Shown here piece after piece: positions 1 through 9,334 of a stretch of 64,000 bases of DNA. Position 1 is the stretch's first letter. Each line of letters starts with the position of its first letter. The position numbers and the translations under genes are program-made. The DNA is from Couchioplanes caeruleus (GTDB lineage: Bacteria; Actinomycetota; Actinomycetes; Mycobacteriales; Micromonosporaceae), in NCBI RefSeq assembly GCF_003751945.1, contig NZ_RJKL01000001.1:2852001-2916000 (forward strand), in the 5' to 3' direction. The notes beneath the pieces were generated by a model. It had not been told where the DNA came from. It was given only the letters and a program-made list of their open reading frames with translations, and searched no databases.

Positions 1-219
1 GAGCAAGCGGGAGTGCCCAGAGCCCTCGGGATGATCCTGGCGGCGATCACCGAGACCGCGGCCACCGACAAGTGGGGCCGGCTCAAGGCCTGCCGCAACC
101 CCCCATGTCACATCGGATTCTTCGACCGCACGCGCAACGCCTCCGGCGCCTACTGCAGTTCTGGCTGCGGCTCCCAGGTCTCAATGCGCGCCCTCCGCCG
201 ACGGCGCCAGAGTCCCTGA
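1..219 (+). CDS. CGNR zinc-finger protein, C-terminal part
   Basis: The frame is open from the first base, so the gene begins upstream of the window. The visible end contains WGRLKACRNPPCHIGFFDR, then a second cysteine pair in YCSSGCGSQ and a basic tail. This is the CGNR-type zinc finger that closes actinobacterial ABATE-domain proteins, usually treated as transcriptional regulators. The canonical Cys-Gly-Asn-Arg reads CGSQ here. The function is inferred from the finger alone because the N-terminal domain is not visible. Confidence 0.75.
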   Translation, partial: EQAGVPRALGMILAAITETAATDKWGRLKACRNPPCHIGFFDRTRNASGAYCSSGCGSQVSMRALRRRRQSP

Positions 220-298
220 ACCCGGAGGCGTCCGCCACCGCATCATGTGATCCGCCGCCGTCCATGTAGGAAGCGGATGCTTTTCGGCCTGAAGCGAC

Positions 299-1786
299 TC
301 AAAGCCCTCCGACGCCGGAGCCGGCCCAGGGCACCTCGGGTGAGCGGTGGAAGGCGACGCCCTGGAAGGTCCAACGGGGACCGTAGGCGGCCAGCCGGCG
401 GCGGAACGACTCCCAGTCCCGGCTGCCCCGCGGCGACCAGCCGATCTCCGCGATGGCGGGCAGCCGCGGGAAGGTCATCGTCTGCACGTCGGTCAGGCTG
501 CGCAACGTCTCCGACCACAGCGGCGCCTCGACGCCCAGCAGGGCCTGCTCGCCGACGCCGGGGAGGCGCTCGGCCGGGTCCCACTCGTACGCCTTCCCGA
601 CGTCGAGCAGCCCCGCCCAGTCCAGCCCCAGCGGACTGTCGTCCGCATACTTCATGTCGAGGTACGTGCGATCCGCAGGCGACATGATCACTTTGCCGCC
701 GCCGGCGACGGCCCGGGCCGTGTCGTCGTCCGTGGCCTCGATGCGCCAGAACTGGGTCACGGCCGTGGGCGGCAGGTCCGCGGCGGCCATCTCGTGCCAG
801 CCGACCGGGCTCTTGCCGTACTTGGCCACCAGGGGAAGCACCCGCTGGATGAAGGTCCGGTAGTCCTCGGCGGTGGTGGCCTGCGCCTCGTCGCCGCCGA
901 TGTGCAGCCAGGGGCCGGGGGTGAGCGCGGCGACCTCGCGCAGCACGTCGTCGACGAAGGTGTAGGTCTCCTCCTTGCCGGCGACCAGCGAGCTGTAGCC
1001 GACCTCGACGTCCGTCCGCTGCGGCGGAGCGACCCCGTCGGCGGTCAGTTCCGGGTACGCCACCTGGGCGGCGTTCACGTGCCCGGGCATGTCGATCTCC
1101 GGGACGATGACGATGAACCGGCTCGCCGCGTACGCGACGATCTCCGCGTAGTCGTCCCTGGTGTAGAAGCCCGGGCCGGCGCCGTCCACGCCGGTGCCGT
1201 CGCCGCCGCTGATCGCGGTGAGCTTGGGCCAGCTCTCGATCTCGATCCGCCAGCCCTGGTCGTCGGTGAGGTGCAGGTGCAGGTGGTTGATCTTGAATTG
1301 GGCCAGCGTGTCGAGGTGGGACTTGACCTCGGCGACGGTGAAGAAGTGGCGCGCCACGTCCAGCATCGCGCCGCGGTAGGCAAACCGCGGCCGGTCGGCG
1401 ATGGTGCCGCCCGGCAGCGTCCACCGGACCGCCTGCGGCACGGTCGCGAAGATCTCCGCGGGCAGGAGCTGGCGCAGGGTCTGCACGCCGCGGAAGAGCC
1501 CGGCCGGCGCGCCCCCGGTCAGCGCGACGCCGCCATCGGTGATCTCGAGCCGGTATTCCTCCTCGCCCAGCGACGGATCGAGCCGCAGCACGATCGCGGC
1601 CGGCCCGTCGGTCACCGGCAGGTCGAAACCCGTCGCCGGTCGCAGGATGCCGGCCAGGTACGCCGCCACCTTGCGCGCCTCGAGGGCCGCGCCGATCGCC
1701 GTATCCGCATCGAGCGTGAACCGCGCCGCCGCGTCGGGCCGCACCTCGACCGGTGCCGGAATCACATCGCCCAGTTCTCTGCTCAC
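299..1786 (-). CDS. Beta-N-acetylhexosaminidase, GH20
   Basis: This 495-residue glycoside hydrolase should remove terminal N-acetylglucosamine or galactosamine from chitin-type oligosaccharides or glycoconjugates. An N-terminal GH20b-like domain (residues about 10-125) precedes the barrel. The motif WLHIGGDEA places the Asp-Glu catalytic pair at about residues 299-300, and HLHLTDDQGWR and the region around DMPGH are also GH20 signatures. I see no signal peptide, so the enzyme is probably cytoplasmic. The ATG at 1786 gives a normal family length. A divergent gene starts about 250 bases away. Confidence 0.93.
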   Translation of the reverse strand: MSRELGDVIPAPVEVRPDAAARFTLDADTAIGAALEARKVAAYLAGILRPATGFDLPVTDGPAAIVLRLDPSLGEEEYRLEITDGGVALTGGAPAGLFRGVQTLRQLLPAEIFATVPQAVRWTLPGGTIADRPRFAYRGAMLDVARHFFTVAEVKSHLDTLAQFKINHLHLHLTDDQGWRIEIESWPKLTAISGGDGTGVDGAGPGFYTRDDYAEIVAYAASRFIVIVPEIDMPGHVNAAQVAYPELTADGVAPPQRTDVEVGYSSLVAGKEETYTFVDDVLREVAALTPGPWLHIGGDEAQATTAEDYRTFIQRVLPLVAKYGKSPVGWHEMAAADLPPTAVTQFWRIEATDDDTARAVAGGGKVIMSPADRTYLDMKYADDSPLGLDWAGLLDVGKAYEWDPAERLPGVGEQALLGVEAPLWSETLRSLTDVQTMTFPRLPAIAEIGWSPRGSRDWESFRRRLAAYGPRWTFQGVAFHRSPEVPWAGSGVGGL

Positions 1787-2041
1787 CCGGAAACACTAAA
1801 CCCTCTTTCCAGTTTCCGGCGACCGTCCCTCACCCGGCGGAGGCGCGGGTACCCCGGAGACGGGCATGCCGGACAAGGCAGGCGCACCGCCCGGCGGTGG
1901 CCGGAATCAGCCCAGCCGTCACCGGCGGCACCGGCGGCCAATCGGCGCCGAAAGGGCGAGCCCGTTCGGGTGACCTCCCCGTTGACCCGTTGCGGTCGCG
2001 ACCCGAAGACTCCGAGTACCCGGCGGTGGGAGGACCGCGCA

Positions 2042-2848
2042 ATGCAGGAGCAATCCCCGTACCTGTTCGATCCCGGCGACGAGCATTTCAGCGTCACCGC
2101 GGACCCGGACGGCACGGTCATCGACGTCGCCGTGCGCGGGGCCTGGGCGGCGTCGCTGCACCCCGTCGTCTCGCGGACGCTGCGCAAGTGCCTCGCGGGA
2201 AGCCCGGCGGGAATCGTGTTCGACCTCAGCCGGATCGACGATCCCGGCCCGGGAGGCGTGCCGACGTGGCTCGGCGCCGTACGGGCCACCGCCGGCGCCG
2301 AGGCGAAGACCCGCATCGCGGTCTGCCTGCCGCCCGGCTCGGCGCGACCCCGGCCCGGCCGCGAGGACGCCGGCGACCTGCCGATCCACACCACCGTCGC
2401 GGAGGCCCACGCGGCCCTGGCCGGGCAGCTCTCCCCGGGCGAGGTCGTCCGGCTGAGCCTGCCGCCCGCCCCGAACTCCCCCGGCATGGCCCGTGACCTC
2501 ATCGGCCGCGTCTGCCAGGACTGGGACATGTCCACGCTGCTACTGCCCGCGCGGGCGGTCATGTCGGAACTGGTCACCAACGCGGTCGAGCACGCCGGGA
2601 CGTGGATCGACATCGCGGTCTCGCGCCGGGGGACGACGCTGCACATCGCCGTACGGGACCGGAATCCGGAACTGCCCCGGGTGCTCGAGCTGGCGCCGGT
2701 GCGCGGCGGCCTGCCCCTCGACGAGCGCGGGCGGGGGCTGCGGGTGGTGCACGCCGACTCCACGGCCTGGGGCGCACTGCCCACGGCGGGCGGCAAGCTG
2801 GTCTGGGCCACGGTCCGCGACCGCGCCGGACGGCCACGCCGCTGGTAG
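2042..2848 (+). CDS. STAS-like plus HATPase regulator
   Basis: The ATG at 2042 gives 268 residues. The first about 110 residues resemble a STAS (anti-sigma antagonist-like) fold. The second half has the RsbW/SpoIIAB-type ATPase motifs: VMSELVTNAVEHA (N box) and GRGLRVVHADS (G box). Such proteins phosphorylate or sequester anti-sigma antagonists in Actinobacteria. The upstream extension of the open frame lies over the GH20 gene and is not coding. The exact partner is unknown. Confidence 0.82.
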   Translation: MQEQSPYLFDPGDEHFSVTADPDGTVIDVAVRGAWAASLHPVVSRTLRKCLAGSPAGIVFDLSRIDDPGPGGVPTWLGAVRATAGAEAKTRIAVCLPPGSARPRPGREDAGDLPIHTTVAEAHAALAGQLSPGEVVRLSLPPAPNSPGMARDLIGRVCQDWDMSTLLLPARAVMSELVTNAVEHAGTWIDIAVSRRGTTLHIAVRDRNPELPRVLELAPVRGGLPLDERGRGLRVVHADSTAWGALPTAGGKLVWATVRDRAGRPRRW

Positions 2849-2960
2849 GCGCGACGGCACCCGGGTATGCCGTGGCTCACAAACGATTTCCGCTGCTCAG
2901 CGCACCACTGTGGACTAATCTGCGCGAAAATGTCACAGGGTCCCGCTAGGGTTTCCCCAT

Positions 2961-2991
2961 GCGGATCGGCGCCACGGGGGCGCCGATCCGC
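2961..2991. terminator. Bidirectional terminator hairpin
   Basis: There is a perfect 13-bp stem (2961-2973 with 2979-2991) and a 5-base loop. It lies between two genes that converge on it. No T-run follows, which is common in high-GC Actinobacteria. Confidence 0.7.
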
Positions 2992-3107
2992 GCCTGCCTC
3001 AGCCTGCCCACGCCTCGGCCGCGGGGCCGTCGGCGGCCGGGACGCCGCCACAAACCACGCCCGTCAGGAGTACGCCTCCGCGACGAATGCTTCCCATGCG
3101 GGCGTCC

Positions 3108-4073
3108 TCAGGTCGTCGAGGCCGGGGCGCCTCGGAGCAGGGCCTGCGCGGTTTCGCGGGCGCGGGCGTGGAGCTCCGGCGGTGACTCGATCGTGAAGTC
3201 CGCGCCCAGCACGCCCAGGATCATCACCGGCCAACCCAGGTCGTCGACGCTCATGCGCATCCGGCAGCTCCGCTCGGCGACCGGCTCGACGGCGGCCCAG
3301 TGACCGACCTGGCGTCGCACCACCTCGGCCGGCGCGCCGATCAGCACCGATACGTCGTAGCGGTTGGGCGCGCCGGCCAGGCGGGTGCGCATCCAGGCGA
3401 CCGGGTCGCCGCCGGGGATGTCGCGGGGGCGGAAGCGGGCACCGGTCAGTGCGGGCTTCGTCAGGCGGTCGACGCGGAAGCTGCGCCAGTCGCCCCGGTC
3501 CAGGTCCCAGGCGATCAGGTACCACCGGCGACCCAGCGACACGAGCCGGTGCGGTTCGACGTGCCGGGTGTCTCCCTCGCCGTCGCGGGGACGGTAGTCG
3601 AAACGCAGGCGCTCCTCGCCCCGGCAGGCCATGGCGATCGTGGTCAGGGTGGTCGCGTCGAGGACCGGGCCGCCACCGGGGACGGCCGGGGCGGTCGCCG
3701 CCTGCAGGGCGTCGATGCGGCGGCGCAGGCGGGGCGGCAGAAGCTGGATGACCTTCGCGAGGGCGCGTACCGATGTCTCCTCGAAACCCGCGACGGCGCC
3801 GGCGGCGGCCGTCCGCAGGCCGACCGCGATGGCGACCGCCTCCTCGTCGTCGAGCAGCAGCGGCGGCACCGCCGCCCCGGCCTGGAGCTGGTATCCCCCG
3901 GCGACACCGCGGGCGGCGTCCACCGGATAACCGAGGTCGCGGAGCCGATCGACGTCGCGCCGCAGGGTGCGCGGGCTGACCTCGAGCCGCTCGGCCAGTT
4001 CGGCGCCCGGCCAGTAGCGGTGGGTCTGCAGCAGGGACAGCAGCCGGAGCATCCTCGCGCTGGTGTTCGCCAT
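3108..4073 (-). CDS. WYL-domain transcriptional regulator
   Basis: This 321-residue protein has an N-terminal winged helix (residues about 5-60, containing ELAERLEVSPRTLRRDVDRL), then a WYL ligand-sensing domain that includes the W-Y-L segment RRWYLIAWDLDRGDWRSFRV. It belongs to the YafY/PafC-type regulators. It is divergent from the corA-like gene, with only about 70 bases between the starts, so it may act on that promoter; this is inferred from position. The ligand is unknown. Confidence 0.9.
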   Translation of the reverse strand: MANTSARMLRLLSLLQTHRYWPGAELAERLEVSPRTLRRDVDRLRDLGYPVDAARGVAGGYQLQAGAAVPPLLLDDEEAVAIAVGLRTAAAGAVAGFEETSVRALAKVIQLLPPRLRRRIDALQAATAPAVPGGGPVLDATTLTTIAMACRGEERLRFDYRPRDGEGDTRHVEPHRLVSLGRRWYLIAWDLDRGDWRSFRVDRLTKPALTGARFRPRDIPGGDPVAWMRTRLAGAPNRYDVSVLIGAPAEVVRRQVGHWAAVEPVAERSCRMRMSVDDLGWPVMILGVLGADFTIESPPELHARARETAQALLRGAPASTT

Positions 4074-4145
4074 GAGCCCAGATTCCCCTCCCTTGCGGCC
4101 AGAAAATGACCTTAATACCCAGCGTCATACCGGGCGTGCAGTGCG

Positions 4146-5315
4146 TTGCGTGCGGGCGCCTTCCGGATACCGTCGGTGCCGATCATCGTCATCGACGGGC
4201 GGGAGGCGCTGGGAATGCTGGGCTGGCGGCGGGAGCCGTACCTGATTCCGCGGACGCTCGGGCGCATCATCGAGGGCCTGAGCCGTCCGGAACCGGCCGT
4301 GCCACGGCAGCGGCGCCACAATCCCGGCGCCGTCGTGGACTGCGCCGTCTACCAGGGTGGTCGTCGCCGGCCCGGCGGCTCGCACTACGCCGAGGCCGCC
4401 CGGATCGCGCGGCGGCACCGCGGCGCGTTCGTGTGGCTCGGGCTGCACGAGCCCGACGAGGCCACCATGGCCGCCGTCGCCGAGGTGTTCGGCCTGCACG
4501 AGCTGACCGCCGCGCAGGCCGCCGACCCCGGGCACCGGCCCGCCGCCGAGACGATCGGCGACGTGACCCGGCTGGTGCTGCGAACCGCGCGCTACGTGGA
4601 GCACGAGGAGCTGACCGAGTCCTCCGAGGTCGTCGACACCGGGGACGTCACGGTGCTGCTCGGGCCCTCCTTCGTGATCACCGTGCGGCACGGGGCGGCC
4701 GGCGCGCTCGCCTCCGTACGGCGAGACCTGGAAGGCCGACCCACACTGCTCGAGACGGGCCCGTGGGCGGTCGCGTACGCGGTCTGCGATCGGATGGTCG
4801 ACCTGTATCTGGAGGTCGCCGGGCATGTCGAACACGACCTGGAGGCCCTGGAGAGCGTCGCCTTCGCGGCGGACAGATCGCCCGAGATCGGCCACATTTA
4901 CCAGTTGAAGCGCGAGATGGTGGAATTCAAACGCGCGGTGCTGCCCCTGCAGGAGCCGCTGCACCGACTTCTGGACCGCGGGGTGGTGCCGGAGGCGGTG
5001 TATCCGTACCTTGTGGACGTACGGGGTCGCCTTGCGCGTGCCGTGGAACGGGTCGCCGCCTTCGACGACCTCCTGAACTCGATCCTTCAGGCCCGGCTGG
5101 CGCAGGTCTCCGTGGACCAGAACAACGACATGCGCAAGATCGCGTCGTGGGCCGCCATCGCCGCCGTGCAGACGGCCCTCGCGGGCATCTACGGCATGAA
5201 CTTCGCGGTCATGCCCGGGCTGAACTGGAAGTACGGCTACCCCGCCGTCATCGGAGTCATGCTCGTCGCGTCCCTGCTGCTGTATCGGAGGTTCAAGAAG
5301 GTGGGCTGGTTGTGA
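4146..5315 (+). CDS. corA: CorA-family divalent cation transporter
   Basis: The long soluble N-terminal region is followed by two C-terminal membrane helices. The first ends in the diagnostic YGMNF (GMN) motif, followed by a short loop and the helix AVIGVMLVASLLLYRRFKK. Homopentameric CorA channels import Mg2+ or Co2+. The start is uncertain: the frame opens with TTG at 4146, and GTG at 4176 is an alternative that removes ten residues. Its last bases overlap the next gene. Confidence 0.9.
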   Translation: MRAGAFRIPSVPIIVIDGREALGMLGWRREPYLIPRTLGRIIEGLSRPEPAVPRQRRHNPGAVVDCAVYQGGRRRPGGSHYAEAARIARRHRGAFVWLGLHEPDEATMAAVAEVFGLHELTAAQAADPGHRPAAETIGDVTRLVLRTARYVEHEELTESSEVVDTGDVTVLLGPSFVITVRHGAAGALASVRRDLEGRPTLLETGPWAVAYAVCDRMVDLYLEVAGHVEHDLEALESVAFAADRSPEIGHIYQLKREMVEFKRAVLPLQEPLHRLLDRGVVPEAVYPYLVDVRGRLARAVERVAAFDDLLNSILQARLAQVSVDQNNDMRKIASWAAIAAVQTALAGIYGMNFAVMPGLNWKYGYPAVIGVMLVASLLLYRRFKKVGWL

Positions 5316-5818
5316 CGATCGCGGAACCGGACCCGCGCTGGGCCGAGCTGGGCCGGCAGGCGTGCGTGGCGCTGGCACCCCTGTTCACCGCGATCGAACA
5401 CATCGGCAGCACCGCGGTGCCGGGCCTGCCCGCCACGCCGGTGATCGACCTGATGGCCGCCGTCGACGACCTCGACGACGTGAACGACGACGCGCTGGAG
5501 ACGTTCGGTTACCGGATGCACCCGGCAGAGCTGCCGGACCGGCTGCTCTACCGGCGCGAGGACTACGACAGCACGGCGTACCACCTGTACGTCGTGACCA
5601 CCGACACCTGGGACACGCGCAGCGAGCGACTGCTGCGTGACCACCTGCTCACCCATCCGGGGGCCCGCGAACGGTACGCCGCCGCCAAGCAGGAGCTGAT
5701 GGACCGATTCGGCCCAGGAGAGGCGTATACGCGGGGTAAGGAGGCACTGATCCGAGAGTTGACCGATGCCGCCCGCGCCGGGCGAGGTCTCCCGCCGGTT
5801 CCGGTAAGGGAAAAATAG
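5312..5818 (+). CDS. GrpB-family nucleotidyltransferase-like protein
   Basis: The GTG start at 5312 overlaps the corA stop in a GTGA junction, which implies translational coupling. The product has 168 residues. The signature EHIGSTAVPGLPATPVIDLM is the GrpB/UPF0157 core, a fold related to minimal nucleotidyltransferases. YHLYVV and LRDHLLTHP are further family landmarks. The biochemical role of this family is not settled. Confidence 0.9.
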   Translation: MTIAEPDPRWAELGRQACVALAPLFTAIEHIGSTAVPGLPATPVIDLMAAVDDLDDVNDDALETFGYRMHPAELPDRLLYRREDYDSTAYHLYVVTTDTWDTRSERLLRDHLLTHPGARERYAAAKQELMDRFGPGEAYTRGKEALIRELTDAARAGRGLPPVPVREK

Positions 5819-5989
5819 TCCCAGGTCACATCCGTCCCAAACCTCCGCCGTTCGGTCCCGGCCCAGTCCCCCGGACCGCACCTTCTCCACTCCGGACGGC
5901 ATCCCGGATGTGCCCCCCTTTGCCATGGTCGATCAACACGTCCAGTTACTACCGTTGCGAGTCGATCACTGCAACTGGGGGCGGTAGTA

Positions 5990-8578
5990 GTGGAAAGCAC
6001 CGTAACTGAGGCCGTACCGGAGAGCCTTGATCCCGGTCCTGAGGGACCGGGCCGCACGGGGCTCGTGGCTGTTCTGCGCGGGCACCTCGACCTGTTCGTG
6101 AACGCCGGCTCGCTGATGGCGACCACGGCGCTCACCTCGCTGTTCGGATTCGCGTACTGGTGGCTCGCCGCGCGGACCGCGCCGGCCGAGGCGGTCGGCC
6201 AGGCGTCCGCGGCGGTGTCCGCGATGACCCTGATCGGCACGATCGGGATGTTCGGCATGGGCACCATGCTGATCTCGGACCTGCCCGGCCTGAAGGGCCG
6301 CAAGTGGGAGCTGATCTCCACCTGCCTGCTCGTCGCCGGCAGCGCCGCGACGCTCGGCGGGCTGATCTACGTCGCGCTGGCTCACTTCGCCGCACCCGGC
6401 CTGCGCGACGCGCTCGGCGGTACGCCCGCGACCGTGCTGCTGATCTTCGGCATCGCGCTCAACGCGATGACGCTGGTCCTGGACGAGGCCCTGGTCGGCC
6501 TCCTGCAGGGGCCGATGCAGCTCATGCGCAACGCCTGGTTCTCGCTGCTCAAGCTCGCGCTGCTCGGCGCCGTCGCGCTGCTGCCGATCACCCTGACCGG
6601 CGGAGAGCTGCTGCTGACCTGGGTGGCCGGGATGGTGCTCTCGGTCGCGATCCTCGGCCGGGCGCTGCGCCGCAAGGGCATGATCGATTCGGTACGCCCC
6701 CGCGCCTCGCTGCTGCGGGGCCGGGGCCGGTCGACGTTCGACCACAACCTGCTGAACCTCGCGACGTACCTGCCGCGGGCGGCGCTGCCGCTGGTCGTCA
6801 CCGCCGTACTGTCGGCCGAGGCCAACGCGGCGTTCTACACCGCCTTCATGGTGCTGTCGTTCCTGGCCATGGTCCCGGGCAACGTGGCACTGACGCTCTT
6901 CGCGGTGGCCAGCGGCGACAAGGCCGCCCTGCGTTCCAAGGTCCGGATGGGCCTGCTCATCTGCCTCGGTGGCGGCCTGCCCGTCTCCCTGGTGGTCGTG
7001 CTCGCCGCCAAGCCGATCATGTCGGTCTTCGGCGCGAGCTACGCGGAGGCGGCCGGTTCCGCGCTGGCCATCCTGGCACTGACCTACGTGCCGTTCGTCT
7101 TCCACCACTTCTTCCTGGCGATCTCCCGGGTGCAGGGCACGGTCCGCGGCGCCGGCATCTTCGCGGTGTTCGCCGGGGTCGCCGAGATCGCCGCCGCCTG
7201 GTACGGCGGCAGCCGCGGCAGCCTCACCGACCTGGTCACCTGGGTGGCGCTGGTGATGGCGGTGGAGACCGTGCTGGTCGCACCGACCGTGTTCCGCGTC
7301 GTCTTCGCCACGGCAGTCCCCGAAGGAGAGAACATCATGTCGAGCACCAGCCTGACCCTGCGCGAGCGCGCCTGGCTGCCGCTGGAGTACATCCGTACGG
7401 TCGGCCCGCTGACCGGAGTGACGGCCGAGCGGCTGCGCGAGGCGCTGATCGGGCTGCACGCCGCCGACCCGACGCACCGCGCGGTGTCGCGCCTCGATCG
7501 CAGCGGCGCCCGCTGGCTGCACATGGACGCCGCCGCGTTCGCCTCCTACGTCCGGGACGCCGTGACCGACCTCGGCAACGGACCGGTCGACTTCGACGCG
7601 ATGACCCGGCAGTTGCAGGCCGAGCCCCGCGCCCACCACCCCGTGCGCATCCTGGCCGGCGGCGGATACGTGGCGATGAAGGTGGCGCACGCCTACGGCG
7701 ACGCGGGCCCCGTGAACACCCTCCTCCGGGAGCTGGTGCGCGCGGCCGGCGAGCAGCGCGCCGCGGTCATCGAGCCCTCGCTGCGGCACCGCTGGGCGCT
7801 GCCCAAGGCCTGGTGGAAGCAGTTCGGCACCAAGCCGGGCCGGTGGAAGCAGGGGCTGAGCTTCGCCCGTCCGCCGCACGTGGAGCAGGGCGCGACGCAG
7901 CCGTGGACCGCGAACCTGACCGTCGAGACGGCCCGCTCGGCGGACGTGCTGGGCAAGATGCGGGTCTGGCGCGACGAGCACGCCCCCGGCGTGACCACCT
8001 CGGCGATCACCTTCGCGGCGTTCACCGCGGCGCTTCAGGAGGTGGGGCTGAACCCCGATCTGGCGGGCGGCACGTTCCTGGCCGACGCGCGGCGCTACGT
8101 CGACAAGGGCGTCAGCATCGACAGCAACTTCTGCCAGGGTCCGTACCTGGCGCCGCCGAGCCTGACCGACCCGCAGGCGATCCACACGACGCTGAAGGCG
8201 GAGCTGGCCACCGGCCGGATCTTGACGATGATGCTGCTGCGCGAGGGCAAGATCCTCGTGACCGGTGCGCCCGGCATGCCGGACCCGTACCCGACCGAGG
8301 CGCCGGCGGCGCCGCGGCCGCGGCTGACCTTCAGCAACCAGGGGCGCCACGACGTGCTCGCCGACCTGCCGTGGACGGTGGAGGCGGCCGGCCGGGTGAA
8401 CCAGAGCGTCCCGACCCTCAACGGTCCCGAGGGCATCACGCTGACCACCTCCGAGATGGGTGGCGTGCTGCATCTCGAGGCCACGTTCCACGCCTCGACG
8501 TACGACCCGGCCGTGGTGGCCCGGGCGCTGCAGCTCGTCTGCACCGACCCGGCCGCACTGATCATGGCCTCGCGGTAG
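5990..8578 (+). CDS. Flippase fused to acyltransferase-like domain
   Basis: The 862-residue product has two parts. Residues about 35-445 form roughly a dozen hydrophobic segments in the style of MATE/Wzx/MurJ polysaccharide or lipid flippases. Residues about 450-862 are soluble and resemble condensation-domain/PapA or wax-ester-synthase acyltransferases: AHAYGDAGPVNTLLREL matches the HHxxxDG motif with the second His and the Asp kept. The GTG at 5990 is the chosen start. An in-frame ATG at 7337 with a strong ribosome site falls exactly at the domain junction. A role in moving and acylating an envelope glycolipid is inference. Confidence 0.72.
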   Translation: MESTVTEAVPESLDPGPEGPGRTGLVAVLRGHLDLFVNAGSLMATTALTSLFGFAYWWLAARTAPAEAVGQASAAVSAMTLIGTIGMFGMGTMLISDLPGLKGRKWELISTCLLVAGSAATLGGLIYVALAHFAAPGLRDALGGTPATVLLIFGIALNAMTLVLDEALVGLLQGPMQLMRNAWFSLLKLALLGAVALLPITLTGGELLLTWVAGMVLSVAILGRALRRKGMIDSVRPRASLLRGRGRSTFDHNLLNLATYLPRAALPLVVTAVLSAEANAAFYTAFMVLSFLAMVPGNVALTLFAVASGDKAALRSKVRMGLLICLGGGLPVSLVVVLAAKPIMSVFGASYAEAAGSALAILALTYVPFVFHHFFLAISRVQGTVRGAGIFAVFAGVAEIAAAWYGGSRGSLTDLVTWVALVMAVETVLVAPTVFRVVFATAVPEGENIMSSTSLTLRERAWLPLEYIRTVGPLTGVTAERLREALIGLHAADPTHRAVSRLDRSGARWLHMDAAAFASYVRDAVTDLGNGPVDFDAMTRQLQAEPRAHHPVRILAGGGYVAMKVAHAYGDAGPVNTLLRELVRAAGEQRAAVIEPSLRHRWALPKAWWKQFGTKPGRWKQGLSFARPPHVEQGATQPWTANLTVETARSADVLGKMRVWRDEHAPGVTTSAITFAAFTAALQEVGLNPDLAGGTFLADARRYVDKGVSIDSNFCQGPYLAPPSLTDPQAIHTTLKAELATGRILTMMLLREGKILVTGAPGMPDPYPTEAPAAPRPRLTFSNQGRHDVLADLPWTVEAAGRVNQSVPTLNGPEGITLTTSEMGGVLHLEATFHASTYDPAVVARALQLVCTDPAALIMASR
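7323..7339 (+). promoter_or_regulatory. Internal ribosome binding site and ATG
   Basis: AAGGAG at 7323-7328 stands eight bases before an in-frame ATG at 7337. Initiation here would give the C-terminal acyltransferase-like domain alone (413 residues). The site falls at the boundary between the membrane and soluble domains. Confidence 0.55.
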
Positions 8579-8585
8579 AAGACGT

Positions 8586-8618
8586 ACGCGCGGCCGGCCG
8601 CCCCCGCCGGCCGCGCGT
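8586..8618. terminator. Terminator hairpin
   Basis: A perfect 12-bp GC stem (8586-8597 with 8607-8618) with a 9-base loop begins eight bases after the stop of the flippase fusion. It also faces the converging minus-strand GNAT. Confidence 0.7.
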
Positions 8619-8626
8619 ATCCCCGC

Positions 8627-8752
8627 TCAGTGCCCGGGGTACGCCGCGAGGACCGGCAGGGTGAGCCGGAAGCTCTTGACCTTCGCCTCGTCGGTCCTGC
8701 AGTTGGTGTAGGTCATCGTCGCCGACGTGTACGTGCCGGGGTATCCGGCTTT
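8627..8752 (-). pseudogene. C-terminal remnant of an exported-type protein
   Basis: Immediately beyond the GNAT stop, the same minus frame stays open for about 41 codons, reading AGYPGTYTSATMTYTNCRT and ending LTLPVLAAYPGH before a TGA. It has no start or RBS. The composition, with a lone Cys and beta-rich Thr/Tyr, looks like the tail of a secreted protein. The upstream part is missing and has apparently been replaced by the GNAT gene. The parent family is not recognised. Confidence 0.4.
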
Positions 8753-9238
8753 TTATAGTTTTAGGTACATTACGTGCAGACCGACGAGCCCATGCTGCAT
8801 CGAGTCGAACGCCTCCGGAATCGTGGTCATGATCTCGAAACCCAGGGACTGCCAGAGATGGACGGCGCCTCGGTTCGTCTCCACGACGGCGTTGAACTGG
8901 ATCCCGTGGTAGCCCTCGGCTCGCGCCCACTCGATGAGGCAGCGGCCCAGCGCCCGGCCGACGCCACGCCCCTGCGCCACCGGGTCCACCATGAAGCTGC
9001 CGGTGGCGATGTGCGCGCCGCGGCCCGGCCGGTTCGGGCCCATCTTGGCCGAGCCGAGCACGGCACCGCCCTCGACGGCGACCACGGTGCGGCCGGGCGG
9101 CTGTTCCATCCAGAGGGTGCGCGCCTCGTCGCTGGCGAGGCCGAGCGGATACGCGTACGTCTCCCCGGCCTCGATGATCGCCGAGAAGAACGGAAAAACT
9201 GCCGGCCAATCCCGGTCGGTCGCCTCTCTGATCTCCAT
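8753..9238 (-). CDS. GNAT-family N-acetyltransferase
   Basis: This 161-residue protein carries the acetyl-CoA binding loop in FMVDPVAQGRGVGRAL, followed by EWARAEGYHGIQFNAVVETN and WQSLGFEI, the standard GNAT motif A and B arrangement. The substrate is unknown. The 3' end is unusually AT-rich (TTTTTATAGTTTTAGG) compared with its surroundings, which together with the remnant downstream points to a recombination junction. Confidence 0.9.
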   Translation of the reverse strand: MEIREATDRDWPAVFPFFSAIIEAGETYAYPLGLASDEARTLWMEQPPGRTVVAVEGGAVLGSAKMGPNRPGRGAHIATGSFMVDPVAQGRGVGRALGRCLIEWARAEGYHGIQFNAVVETNRGAVHLWQSLGFEIMTTIPEAFDSMQHGLVGLHVMYLKL

Positions 9239-9334
9239 GGGACGACCCTATTTGGCCGTTCAAATCATTTCGGACCCGCCGACGGGCCACCATAGGGACA
9301 GCAACGACTCACGAGGATCGGAAAGGGGACGGCG

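Noticed and set aside
5966..8491. 841-residue open frame antisense to the flippase fusion
   Set aside because: It is rich in His, Gln, Arg and Gly with no hydrophobic pattern or motif, the typical antisense shadow of a GC-rich gene. The plus-strand protein is coherent throughout.
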